Part shown: piece by piece, positions 1-8,424 of the stretch
Numbering within the stretch: the stretch's first letter is position 1
Layout of the letters: each line of letters begins with the position of its first letter
Assembly (NCBI GenBank): GCA_013365365.1
Contig: JABVXU010001008.1
Span: 1 to 12,306 of the forward strand
Source: Cruorifilaria tuberocauda
Lineage: Eukaryota > Nematoda > Chromadorea > Rhabditida > Onchocercidae
DNA length: 12,306 nt
Direction of reading: 5' to 3'
Program-made: the position numbers and the translations under genes
The notes under the pieces: generated by a model
What the model was told of the DNA's origin: nothing
What the model saw: the letters and a program-made list of their open reading frames with translations, nothing else
Databases searched by the model: none

Positions 1-262
1 TTATTTCAGTTAATAAATTATCATAATGTACAAATGAAATAATAGGAAATGACTGCACAGAAGTCGTCTGTTGTTTACAATAAAACTTATCAGTTCAAAG
101 AAGAATTACAACGTATATTATTAGTTGGTATCATTCTTTATCTTTTCATGCCAAAATAAAATTTCCACAATTTAAGGAATGGAACTGATAACACATTCTA
201 TATACATTATCACTGCTACAGAGCTCAGTGCAGTGTTCGATATCGTATGAGATGGAACGATT
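1..262. other. Upstream flank of the receptor gene
   Basis: AT-rich. It holds a 36-codon + strand open frame at 49-159 (MTAQKS... with a hydrophobic end) that has no supporting context, and a ttatcactgctacag acceptor at 221 that may be the spliced-leader site of the receptor mRNA. No other gene is supported. Confidence 0.4.
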
Positions 263-333
263 ATGTATCACTTTCTTCCAGCACTTATCATTTTCATGCT
301 TACTGATAGTACAATCACTCAGGATTTGAAATG
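263..333 (+). other. fshr-1: Probable signal-peptide exon of the receptor (exon 1)
   Basis: ATG at 263 opens [20 protein letters not shown], a textbook short N-terminus with a hydrophobic core and a small/polar region after it, as a receptor with a large ectodomain needs. Splitting at GT 334 (GTATCC) leaves phase 2. Joining to 708 regenerates a Trp codon and continues in frame into the Cys-rich cap (YEKVCG...). A ttatcactgctacag acceptor at 221 lies 41 nt upstream and could take a spliced leader. Both the donor and the 708 acceptor (aaaacaaag) are weak, so the exact borders are uncertain. The opposite strand of the same stretch has a Cys-containing open frame that I regard as its antisense shadow. 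Confidence 0.5.
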
Positions 334-3300
334 GTATCCGCAAAATTTTTCACTTAACTTGAAATTATAAATGAAATTAATTTCTCGGTATAAGTATGGG
401 ATGGGATAGATAATAAATACTTGAATAATTAAATTTATTGATACTGTTATCACTCCCAAGAATTTTCGATTAATATCAAGAATTGTCAAGATTGCTATTC
501 GGAAAATAGCATATGATTACTGTTATTTTCCTAATAATCAAAAAATGAAATCATGCAACAGAAGAACATTAACTGTTTAAGTAAGAAATGTAAATAAATT
601 TCTATTTTCTCATAAAATTCTCAAAAAAGAAAATCTTAAATTTCTCAATGAAATTTGGAGGAAATTTTGTTTAGTAATTAAAAAGCAATTAATTATAAAA
701 AACAAAGGTATGAGAAGGTTTGTGGTGTGGAACGTGGATGTAGCTGTACCGTATTAAGTGCACCGAAATGTTGTTGTGTTGGACAATCAGTTATCGAAAT
801 ACCGGGAAATTTAACCAGTGATGTTCGCCGTCTGTTAGTTTTTTTTCCAAAATCTTTATTTTCTCTATCTTTTTTTCCTACTCTATTCTTAGAAAAGAGT
901 AAAATAAAAATAGAGCAATGAAAATTGGAAATTCAATTAAATGGCATTTGTGAGATAATTTCCAAAAATATTTAATTTACATTTATGTCAGTACGAAAGA
1001 AAAGAAAGGAAGTAAATGAACCAATTCAACTGAAAAATATTTTTTATTTTTTCTCTCAAAATTTGTGGAGAAATAAACATCCTTTATGTTGAAAATTTAT
1101 AATGAATAATTGAAAATTTAAATTCTGGAATTTAAATTTGTTCCTTCAGATTACTCTACAAGGTAGGCATCAGTCACATTCGCGAGAATGTCTTTAAAAG
1201 CTATCGACATTTGGAGGAAATGTTTGTTTCGCTTCTTTCTTTGTTTATTTTATTCAATCACTATTTTAAACATACATGTTTGGGGACTTTTTTTCTTGTA
1301 AATTAAAGAAAATATCAATGTATTTTAAAATATTCTAATATGCAAAGATTATTTTAAAAATGATTAAATTAATAGAGCGAAGGATTTGCAGAGTAATCGA
1401 AGATTCGGATGCATTGCAGTCAATTAACGCAGATGCATTTGGCAGTCTAAATAATCTTGGCAAACTGTTAGTTCAGGTTTCAATCAATTTCTTCTTAATA
1501 ATAAAAAAAGATTAGCACCTGTAAATAGAAGGTGTGAGCTTGTAATCCATTCCCTTTTTATTTCTATTTTTCAGATCTGTTAGTGGGTGTAAAAATCTGA
1601 GAGAAGTTACCGGTATTCTGCTCATTAATAATACAAGGATTTTAACATTGTAAATATTTAAACTTTTCATTTATCTTTCAAATATTCGAATTTAACTTTC
1701 TTCTTTTTTAATTACTTTCTGAGTAAAAAGAAAAGTCATAATTTTCCAATTTTATAAATTATTATTAAAACTTTTTTTCTTCAGTCTACTGTATTTTCTT
1801 TAATGATTAATTTCACGAATGTATGAGAATTGAAAGAAAGATAAATGAGTGATAATAAAGCAATTAATGAAGAATGATATCAAATTTGTGTTAATTATCA
1901 TTTCCGGATGATGAGTAATAATGGGTTAGTACGTATGCCAACATTGGAGATGACATCGCAACATCGATTAGCAATGGAAGTTATCGATTTCTCTTACAAT
2001 TATATCGAATATCTCGGAGATGGACAATTCCGCTCCGTTCATGCTAATAAAATTTGTCTTAACAATAATAATTTACGTGAAATTGGAAGTCATATATTTG
2101 CTAATTGTCGAGTTTCATCGCTGTATGTTTTGCACAACGATTAAAGTTAAAGTTCAATATACTAAATTATTTTAGTACTTGATATTTTAAATACCAAAAT
2201 TATGCTTACCTAAAGGATAGTGAATCGTTTTTTTTATCTGTAAATTTTCAAGATATAATCAGTAATTTATGATCGTTTTTTTATAGAGAATTGAGTGATA
2301 ATTTAGAACTTAAGCGTCTTTCAATCGACACTTTTGCTGGTATATCATTCATGAAACACCTGTAAGTATTTAAAAATTCATTATTATTAAATAAAAATTT
2401 GTCTTTTGGTAACAGTATTTTTTTTTTCAAAATTTATCTTTTGGTATGAAATTTGAATTAGTTTCATGTTACAATTGAAATCACTTTACATTTCAGTGAC
2501 CTTTCACGTACCGGTATCACGGAACTTCCAACAACCGGCCTATCTCATTTAGAAGGCCTAAAATTGGCAGACACAGAAGAGTTGAAAAAATTGCCACCAA
2601 TTTTGGCATTCACATCATTGAAAAAAGTTGAATTCACTTATCCATATCATTGTTGCTTATTTAAAGTAAGTTATCCAAAATTTTAAAGTGTCAGTCAGTT
2701 TTCCTTTGGAAAAATTAAATTAGCTACTTGAAATATTGTATCATATTTTGAAAATTAAATAAGCTCATTTTCAATAAAAAGCAAAGCAAAGATGTTTTCA
2801 ATATCAATATAATTCATTTACGATTGAAATAAGAATGAATTAGTATCGCGAAAACTCTTTGCTGAAATTAAAAAACTTAAATTGGGTGTGGAAATAGCAC
2901 ATAAAAACATTTACTTCTAAGTAAAGAGCGCAAAATTTTTCCGTTTCAAACTCTACTGTTTGCAGTATGCCTTAAAAGAGATCAGTACAGCTGGTGAAAT
3001 GTATACAAAAAATCTGGAAGAGATTCGAAACCGTGAATGTTCCGCCAAATCAACGTCAAAAATGAATCGAAAATCTAAGCGAAGTGAACGTTCAATAATG
3101 TTACCGCAAGAATCACGTGAAAATGCACTAGATTTTTCGGATTTATTGGAATGGTTTGATTCTGTCAATGCTGGTAATATTACGATTGAGGTATACACAA
3201 TATATTTACATTTTTGATAATATAAAAAATAGCAATATTGATTTTACCTTTTTGAAGAAAAAGTATCGAATTTTTTTTTGATCCATTTTATTGATAACGC

Positions 3301-6300
3301 TATGTATGTTACGCTTCACTTAATATATATTTAATTATCTCAATTAATTATAGATAGACGATGACTGGGCATTGTTGGAACCGGAATTTGAGGATGCCGA
3401 TGTCGGACTTCTGACAACGCTTAACTGTACGTCAAGCGCTGTCAGTGATTTCTTCGCTTCCATTCAATGTACTCCGATGCCAAATGCGCTGAATCCGTGC
3501 GAAGATGTCATTGGGTACATTGAATTTTCTTATTGGAACATTTCTGTTCAACAAAAAAAAAATTTATCACTTAATACATTTCCTTAAATTTAAATTATAT
3601 ATTTGAGTAATCAGTTAATCAGTTATGTCACACACCGAATATCAAAAATAAACGTAATTGATACAATTTAGTAAGCAAAAGTTTTTTTCCCTCGCAATAC
3701 ATATAAGTAATTAGCTAGTTAACCTAAAGCTAATTACTTATAGATATGACTTTCTGCGTTGGGCAATATGGTTTGTATGGATTTCGGCTATTGTTGGTAA
3801 TATTGGAGTATGGATTGTGCTATGTCAAATGAGACAAAAAAGAATGCAAGTACATTATTTCTTCATGGCTAATTTATCTACAGCAGATTTGCTAACAGGT
3901 TAGCCAAGCTATTAATTAATTCAAAAACCCAAAAAGAACTGATATTAAATGTAAAATTTAATGAATAAACAAAAAGATTAAAACAGTTAAAGTGCTCGAT
4001 TCTACATTAAAAGCTTTCAACAAACAGTTAAATACAGTTGTTTTGTAAATGCGATAAAGTGAAATTTAGTTAGTACCAACTATAATTATTACATCAAACT
4101 TTTATTGATTTCAATTTCTAAGATTAAAATTTTATTAGAAAAAAAGTTATTTATGATTAGCAAGGTATTCATAAATAATAAAAAAAAAAGGTAAAAAATA
4201 CAGACATAAAAAAAATGACTGATAAAACATAATATCTGAATCTCATGTGAAAGATAAAAGCAAATCGAATTTATACTGCTAATCTTTGAATTAGCAAATT
4301 CATAAGTAATGGTTGTAGTAATATATTTCTAGGTGTTTACCTTGGTATATTAGCAATGGTAGATTATAAAACATCAAACGAGTATTACAACTATGCGGTT
4401 GCATGGCAAACCGGTATTGGTTGTAACATAGCTGGTTTTATTTCCGTTTTCAGTTCCGAACTTTCTATCATGTCAATGTTTCTGATTGCATTTGATATGT
4501 GCTATAATATCAGGTACAACGACTACATAAATAATAATAACTTAATTGAAAAAAAAAGCAGAAAATAAATTTAATGACACACTAAAATTTAAAATTGATG
4601 ATTTTAAAATTCATGAAAAACTGCAATTCAAATTTATCAACAAGATATATCACTTCAAAAACGAAAAAAGATGTTATTTTCTATCAGGAGTGCTTTTTAC
4701 GGAAAACATTTACGGATGAGAACTGCTGTAATAATGATGGTGATAGCGTACATTATAGCATTCACAATGGCAGTATTACCAATTATAGGCGTATCCACGT
4801 ATACGAGTACCAGCGTATGTCTACCTCTTTCCATTGAGGATAAAGTTGATCGGGTATTATCCTTTTAATAAAATTATTCTCAATTAAAAAGTCCACTGTG
4901 ATAATATTAAAAAGGAAGTTGAATTTTTTATTACTACGATTTATTTAAAATTAGTACAGTAAAATGAATTAATAGCAGTTATCAGTTACCTCATTTAAAA
5001 TGTGAAATAATTTAAAATGCAATATTGCAGATCTATGTAATTGCCAGTTTACTGTTCAATGTGTTTGCATTTTTGGGCATGGCTATTAGCTATAGCTTCA
5101 TTGGTATAATGCTTCGTGATCCGGAGCAACCGAAACGATCGGAAGATAAAGCGATCATTTTAAAAATGGCAACGTTAATTGGTACAGAAATGCTTTGCTG
5201 GTTTCCAACCCTTTTCTTCGGTAACTCCCAATAATTTAATTTATTCTTTCAATTTTTCTTTCTTTCTTTTTCGCTTAAACTTCCTTATAATAAATTCGGG
5301 CAATATTTATTTCTTTTTTTTTTAATAAATTAAATATTTTTAAACGAATACTTCAATACTATACTAAAGGATAGTGAGAACTATTGAAGTAATTAAGAGA
5401 TAAATAAATGATGAAATCACAAATGTCATCTATGACAGCTTCCCTATTACTTTTGTTTTTCCCTCTTACAGGTTTCACGGCAGCATTAGGACATCCACTG
5501 ATAAGTATCAGTGTGGCGAAAATATTTTTAGTATTATTCTATCCGATTAATGCATTTACGAATCCATTCCTCTACGTATTCCTTACTAAAATTGTTCATA
5601 TGCGACCATGTTCAATATCATTTCGGAGTAATAAACCATCAAATACTTCTAACGAATTGAAGTAAGCTTAACTAGAAAGAAAAAATTTTCTACTATTTAT
5701 CTATTTCCATGTTTATATATATCATTCATAAGTATGACTTAATTTTTGAAAATTTTCTATTTAAAAAAACATTGGATGATATAGAAAGCTTTCAATGAGT
5801 TAATAATGAAAGCTATCAAAAAGTTCTTTTGCATATCCCATCATTATCAACCGAATTTGCAAACAACGAGAAAAATGAACGAATCAAAAGTAACGATCCA
5901 GGTAAACGTTTTCTGATAGATCATATATTGAGATCTGATAAGATAAAATGCTAAATTTTTTTTTCAATTCTTTCGCAATTAAATAATTTATTGAGACAGA
6001 ATTGAAGGTAATTATAGTATAGTGAACAAATTCAATAGATAATTGTAAATACTGAATTATGAAGTGATGAAATAGAAAATTGTGTTAGCTCATGGTATCT
6101 TGAAATGAGTCTAAGAACTAAAATTGAAGTGAATGCATGATTGTAATTCTACAGTTTTCAGAAAGATTTTTCACGACGAAGTTCATTGTTGAATTTACAA
6201 AAGCCATCAAGAAAAGCGATGAAGAAGTACAGTGCATACAGGCACGTTTTCAATTCCTCATATTTATCTTTCATTTTTTGATAATAAGTAAAATAGCTAA

Positions 6301-7849
6301 GAGAAAATAGAAGAACAGAAATAAGTTTGAGATTTGAAGTTTTTGACAATGCACGCTATTTATTCTTTTAATTGCAATATGAATTCTGAAGTTGGCAGGA
6401 ACAAAGACCGTGATATTGAAAGTAGAAGCCAGCTGACCTGTCACGAGATGTCATTGAATATTTTGAGTGGGACATGACAGTGGCAATATCACTAAAGAAA
6501 AATTTCCTCCTAATAATTGACGATTGAAGGGAACAGTTTCGGACTGAGGAATCGCCCGGGAAGTTATACCTGAGAAAAATGTGGTCCATGAAATGACACA
6601 TTCCGGTAGACACTGAGACATTCCGATAGACACTGAGATGTTCTGCTCGCTGGACAGTGAGGTGCGTCGTCGAGGGAATTTCCCACCATACCATCTATCC
6701 TCCTTTATTGAGTGAGATATGAACAACGAATCATCCATGTGAAAGGCTATAATAATCATGTAGGCATACAAAGATAAAGTGAATAGTAAGCATTAAAGAT
6801 GCGAGAGATAAAGTGAATAGTGGTTGTGCAGAGATGCGGGAGATAAAGTGAACAGTGATCATGTAGAGATGCGAGAGATAAAATGAATGGCAAATCATAC
6901 AGATAAAGAAGAGATGAGTGAATGGTTAAAGAAGGATTAGGAGGTGGTGGTGGCCTGAAGAGAGACCACAGGGAGGAATTATTTGCGCAGATTTCTATAA
7001 TGTTGAATTTATGACTACAGTGGTACTTCGATTTCAAAATTCCTTTAGTGTAAGTATCGATTATCAGAATATGAGTTGAATAGTTTGCTTGTGAAATATT
7101 GTTTGGTATTTAGATCGCTATCCTCATCAGCGTTCCGGAGGGATGAATCGACTCGTACAAATACACAGTCTGAGAAACGACCGCTAATCTTCACTGAACC
7201 ACTACCAGTTTCAGCAGTACCACGGATGACTGATATTTCAGAACATGCCACTCTGGGAAAGGAAATCATTCAGGATCCTTTATCCCATGCGCCATCAAAT
7301 TTTCCACAAGTAAATAATTAGCGTCTTTGATTTGAATTTAACATCGCTAAAATCATCAAGTGAAAATTTCAAAATTCCATGAAAATTTAGGACAAAATAA
7401 ATTTTTTTCCTAGAAATTTGAGATAAAAAAAAAACAAGAAAGAATCTAGATGACGGAACAAAATTTTGTTAAGAACAAAATTTTTTTGAGAAATTATAAA
7501 CTCTATATACTTATATAATAATGAACCTATCTAATGCTAAATAAATCACTAAATTAGATAAATTAATATCTTTAATAACAAAAAAATTGGGTGGAAAATT
7601 AGAGTATTTACAAAAAAAGTAAGTGTAAATGAAAAATATTACCGATACAAATATTTCAAGGACTATCCGCAAAGTTTCTGTTTTCAGCAACATCTATCAA
7701 TCGAAAAAGAACCTTCTGCAACACAGCTGCAGAATCGACGATCTAGCATTCGAAGTAACGGTAAAGATAGTGGCCGTGGTAGCTTAACACCACCACCCCT
7801 TCCATCATCACATCGTTTTCAATGTTTCTCAAATGATTCTTCCACCTAG
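263..7849 (+). CDS. fshr-1: LRR-containing glycoprotein hormone receptor-type GPCR (FSHR-1/LGR family), multi-exon
   Basis: Plasma-membrane receptor of the FSHR/LHCGR/TSHR type; in this family a large LRR ectodomain binds ligand and the 7TM part couples to G proteins, classically Gs and cAMP. Exons, joined by matching reading phase: 263-333, 708-833, 1150-1221, 1392-1466, 1575-1649, 1916-2122, 2287-2361, 2497-2665, 2966-3190, 3354-3514, 3744-3898, 4333-4513, 4688-4853, 5031-5220, 5472-5661, 7114-7309, 7688-7849 (stop TAG 7847-7849). Total 2496 nt, 831 aa. An optional exon at 6155-6241 adds 29 residues. Landmarks are YPYHCC closing the LRRs (residues 282-287), NPCED before TM1, LSTAD in TM2, SSELS in TM3, CWFP in TM6 and NPFLY in TM7. 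Least certain are exon 1, the 708 acceptor, and how the tail exons connect. The gene symbol is given by family resemblance to the C. elegans receptor. Confidence 0.88.
708..2665 (+). other. fshr-1: LRR ectodomain exons (exons 2-8): N-cap, repeats and Cys box
   Basis: Exon 2 (708-833) carries the LRR N-cap: a Cys cluster (CGVERGCSC...KCCCVG) followed by [15 protein letters not shown]. Exons 1150-1221, 1392-1466, 1575-1649 and 2287-2361 are 72-75 nt, each about one repeat, with phase-2 introns, the classic gene architecture of this receptor family. Exon 1916-2122 (207 nt) holds more than two repeats, as if ancestral exons had fused. Exon 2497-2665 ends in repeats closing with YPYHCC, the counterpart of vertebrate YPSHCC. 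N-glycosylation sequons include NLT in exon 2 and NNT in exon 5. The 1916 acceptor (ggatgatgag) is weak but restores [11 protein letters not shown], which aligns with the NTGI..LP repeat of FSHR. Confidence 0.88.
834..1149 (+). other. Intron 2 of the receptor gene
   Basis: A 316-bp AT-rich intron with donor GTTAGT and acceptor ttccttcag. It opens with a T-rich tract through which the exon 2 frame happens to stay open to 921. I see no exon, RNA gene or repeat in it. Confidence 0.75.
2666..2965 (+). other. Intron 8 of the receptor gene
   Basis: A 300-bp AT-rich intron between the YPYHCC exon and the hinge exon, with donor GTAAGT and acceptor ctgtttgcag. Both flanking exons are phase 0, so the LRR block is cleanly separated from the hinge. 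Nothing else is visible in it. Confidence 0.8.
2966..3514 (+). other. fshr-1: Hinge region exons (exons 9-10)
   Basis: Exon 9 (2966-3190, 75 codons) is polar and basic. It has NRKSKRSER near 3065-3091, containing K-S-K-R, and an NIT sequon at its end. Exon 10 (3354-3514) carries an acidic stretch ([16 protein letters not shown]), an NCT sequon, and [13 protein letters not shown], which matches the vertebrate FNPCEDIMG segment that precedes TM1 and acts as the internal agonist in that family. The Phe before NPCED is Leu here. No tyrosine is present in exon 10, so the sulfated Tyr of the vertebrate hinge (DYD context) has no visible counterpart. Confidence 0.85.
3702..3742. repeat. 15-bp perfect inverted repeat at the 3' splice site before the TM1 exon
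   Basis: Arms 3702-3716 (tataagtaattagct) and 3728-3742 (agctaattacttata) are exact reverse complements with an 11-nt loop. The right arm contains the A of the acceptor AG (3742-3743), so in the pre-mRNA the branch-to-acceptor region would fold into the stem. It could also be the stub of a small inverted-repeat element. Confidence 0.85.
3744..5661 (+). other. fshr-1: Seven-transmembrane domain exons (exons 11-15)
   Basis: Exon 11 (3744-3898) has TM1 with the IVGNIG core and TM2 with LSTADLL; the TM2 Asp is codon 3886. Exon 12 (4333-4513) has extracellular loop 1 ([10 protein letters not shown], like vertebrate IDWQTGAGC) and TM3 with SSELS. Exon 13 (4688-4853) has TM4 and loop 2 (LPIIGVSTY...VCLP). 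Exon 14 (5031-5220) has TM5 and TM6 with CWFP (5196-5207). Exon 15 (5472-5661) has TM7 with [14 protein letters not shown]. All junction phases agree (2/1/2/0/1). The DRY position reads Asp-Met-Cys (4494-4502), so the usual Arg is absent. Family membership is secure; constitutive or altered G-protein coupling is inference. Confidence 0.93.
3899..4332 (+). other. Intron 11 of the receptor gene
   Basis: A 434-bp very AT-rich intron between TM2 and extracellular loop 1, with donor GTTAGC and acceptor atatttctag. It splits a Gly codon in phase 1. No exon, repeat or RNA gene seen. Confidence 0.8.
6155..6241 (+). other. fshr-1: Candidate alternative cytoplasmic-tail exon
   Basis: After ctacag (acceptor ending 6154) the frame reads [20 protein letters not shown] and continues basic to YSAYR. 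This resembles the start of vertebrate receptor tails (FQRDFF... in LHCGR) and has an RRSS kinase-type site. Length is 87 nt, phase 2 in and phase 2 out, so it fits in frame between exon 15 (end 5661) and exon 16 (start 7114). The 3' border would need a GC donor (CAG/GCACGT, 6242-6243). Alternatives: acceptor TTTTCAG ending 6161 joined in phase 0 to a short exon 15 ending 5593 (donor GTTCAT), or a terminal exon reading on to TGA 6279-6281. The coding look is good; the wiring is unresolved. Confidence 0.45.
6599..6638. repeat. 20-bp tandem duplication in the large receptor intron
   Basis: The unit cattccggtagacactgaga is followed at once by a second copy differing at one base (ggtaga versus gataga). 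A more degenerate third unit may follow to about 6660. Confidence 0.75.
6772..6911. repeat. Minisatellite of about 35 bp, 4-5 units, in the large receptor intron
   Basis: The motif agataaagtgaa(t/c)ag recurs at 6772, 6806, 6841, 6876 (agataaaatgaatgg) and, truncated, at 6901. Spacings are 34, 35, 35 and 25 bp, with gagatgcg(a/g)g before most units. The antisense open frame 7037-6756 is repetitive (recurring SLYL/HFIS blocks) only because of this array. Confidence 0.8.
7114..7849 (+). other. fshr-1: Cytoplasmic-tail exons of the receptor (exons 16-17) with stop
   Basis: Exon 16 (7114-7309; acceptor tatttag, donor GTAAAT) and exon 17 (7688-7849; acceptor ctgttttcag) are joined in phase 0 and end at TAG 7847-7849. 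Together they encode about 118 residues rich in Ser/Thr and basic residues: [14 protein letters not shown], then [17 protein letters not shown], a proline run LTPPPLPSS and the end SNDSST. No membrane segment or known domain is seen. The composition suits a phosphorylated intracellular tail, and the proline run could be an SH3-type ligand (inference). Phase agreement with exon 15 across a strong donor is the main reason to attach them to the receptor; being part of a separate small gene is the alternative. Intron 7310-7687 (378 bp) is AT-rich and otherwise empty. Confidence 0.65.
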
Positions 7850-8291
7850 TTTCAATATCCATTACACATCGCTAAGATTTCATTTCTACTTGCTCCCTCA
7901 ATCATTCATTTCCGGCAAAAGAACGGAAAATATTCCAAAAATTAATTCAATGAACCAAATGTGTACTACTTCTCAGTATATTTCGTCGAGATGAAAAATG
8001 ATACTTTTATTATAATTATCAAATTAGATGAGGCAAAGCGACATAAAATTAATCAATTTCTTGTTTAATTTTTTTTTAAACTGATATTAAACATCAGATA
8101 TCTGTCTGTTTAATTCCACGTTCATCCCAATTTCCCTATCTCAGGGAATCTTTTTCTATGTACTCAACGATGGGATTTAGTAATCCTTAACTGACTACTC
8201 TTCATCTTTTTATTTTTGAGAATTCAATTAATTCTCTCCCTTTTGTATGTTAACTTCCCATTTATTAAATGCTTCGCTATTGATTATAATT

Positions 8292-8343
8292 TATCTTACA
8301 ATTGATTTAATCATTCATTTATATCTTACAATTGATTTAATCA
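8292..8343. repeat. 22-bp direct repeat, period 30 bp
   Basis: tatcttacaattgatttaat plus ca occurs at 8292-8313 and again at 8322-8343, separated by 8 bp. It looks like a simple local duplication in the 3' UTR. Confidence 0.85.
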
Positions 8344-8380
8344 CTGACTGATCAATTTGTTGATCGATGAATTTGCTTGT

Positions 8381-8424
8381 AATAAAAATTATATTATTTC
8401 ATCAAATTGATAACAACAAATAAA
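8381..8424 (+). terminator. Candidate polyadenylation signals (two AATAAA)
   Basis: AATAAA at 8381-8386 and 8419-8424, 530-570 bp after the receptor stop codon and the first perfect hexamers I see downstream of it. Confidence 0.5.

Larger units (their letters stand above)
5662..7113 (+). other. Large tail intron of the receptor gene (1452 bp)
   Basis: Donor GTAAGC at 5662 and acceptor gtttggtatttag ending at 7113. Phase 2 on both sides, so exon 15 joins exon 16 in frame. If unspliced, translation stops at TAA 5663-5665, which lies inside the donor. The intron contains a probable cassette or alternative terminal exon (6155-6241, or to 6281) and a less AT-biased repetitive section (about 6370-7040) with two tandem repeats. 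Antisense open frames of about 100 codons there lack any recognisable protein and are treated as composition effects. Confidence 0.6.

Noticed and set aside
49..159. Plus-strand 36-codon frame (MTAQKS...) with a hydrophobic end
   Set aside because: No donor before its stop in a usable phase, no recognisable protein, and it is short enough to occur by chance.
146..343. Minus-strand 65-codon frame with seven Cys, PAN/apple-like spacing
   Set aside because: An in-frame stop lies at 350-352, no good acceptor joins it, no upstream partner exons are visible on the minus strand, and a convincing signal peptide is read from the other strand of the same bases. Kept only as a caveat.
5824..5901. Possible tail exon (open phase-0 stretch ending in a CAG/GTAAAC-like donor)
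   Set aside because: The frame that would connect to exon 15 in phase 2 hits a stop (TGA about 5876), and its acceptor (ctatcaaaaag) is poor.
6368..7037. Three overlapping minus-strand frames of about 93-108 codons inside the receptor intron
   Set aside because: They overlap in different frames, have no recognisable domain, and one is simply the antisense of a 35-bp tandem repeat.
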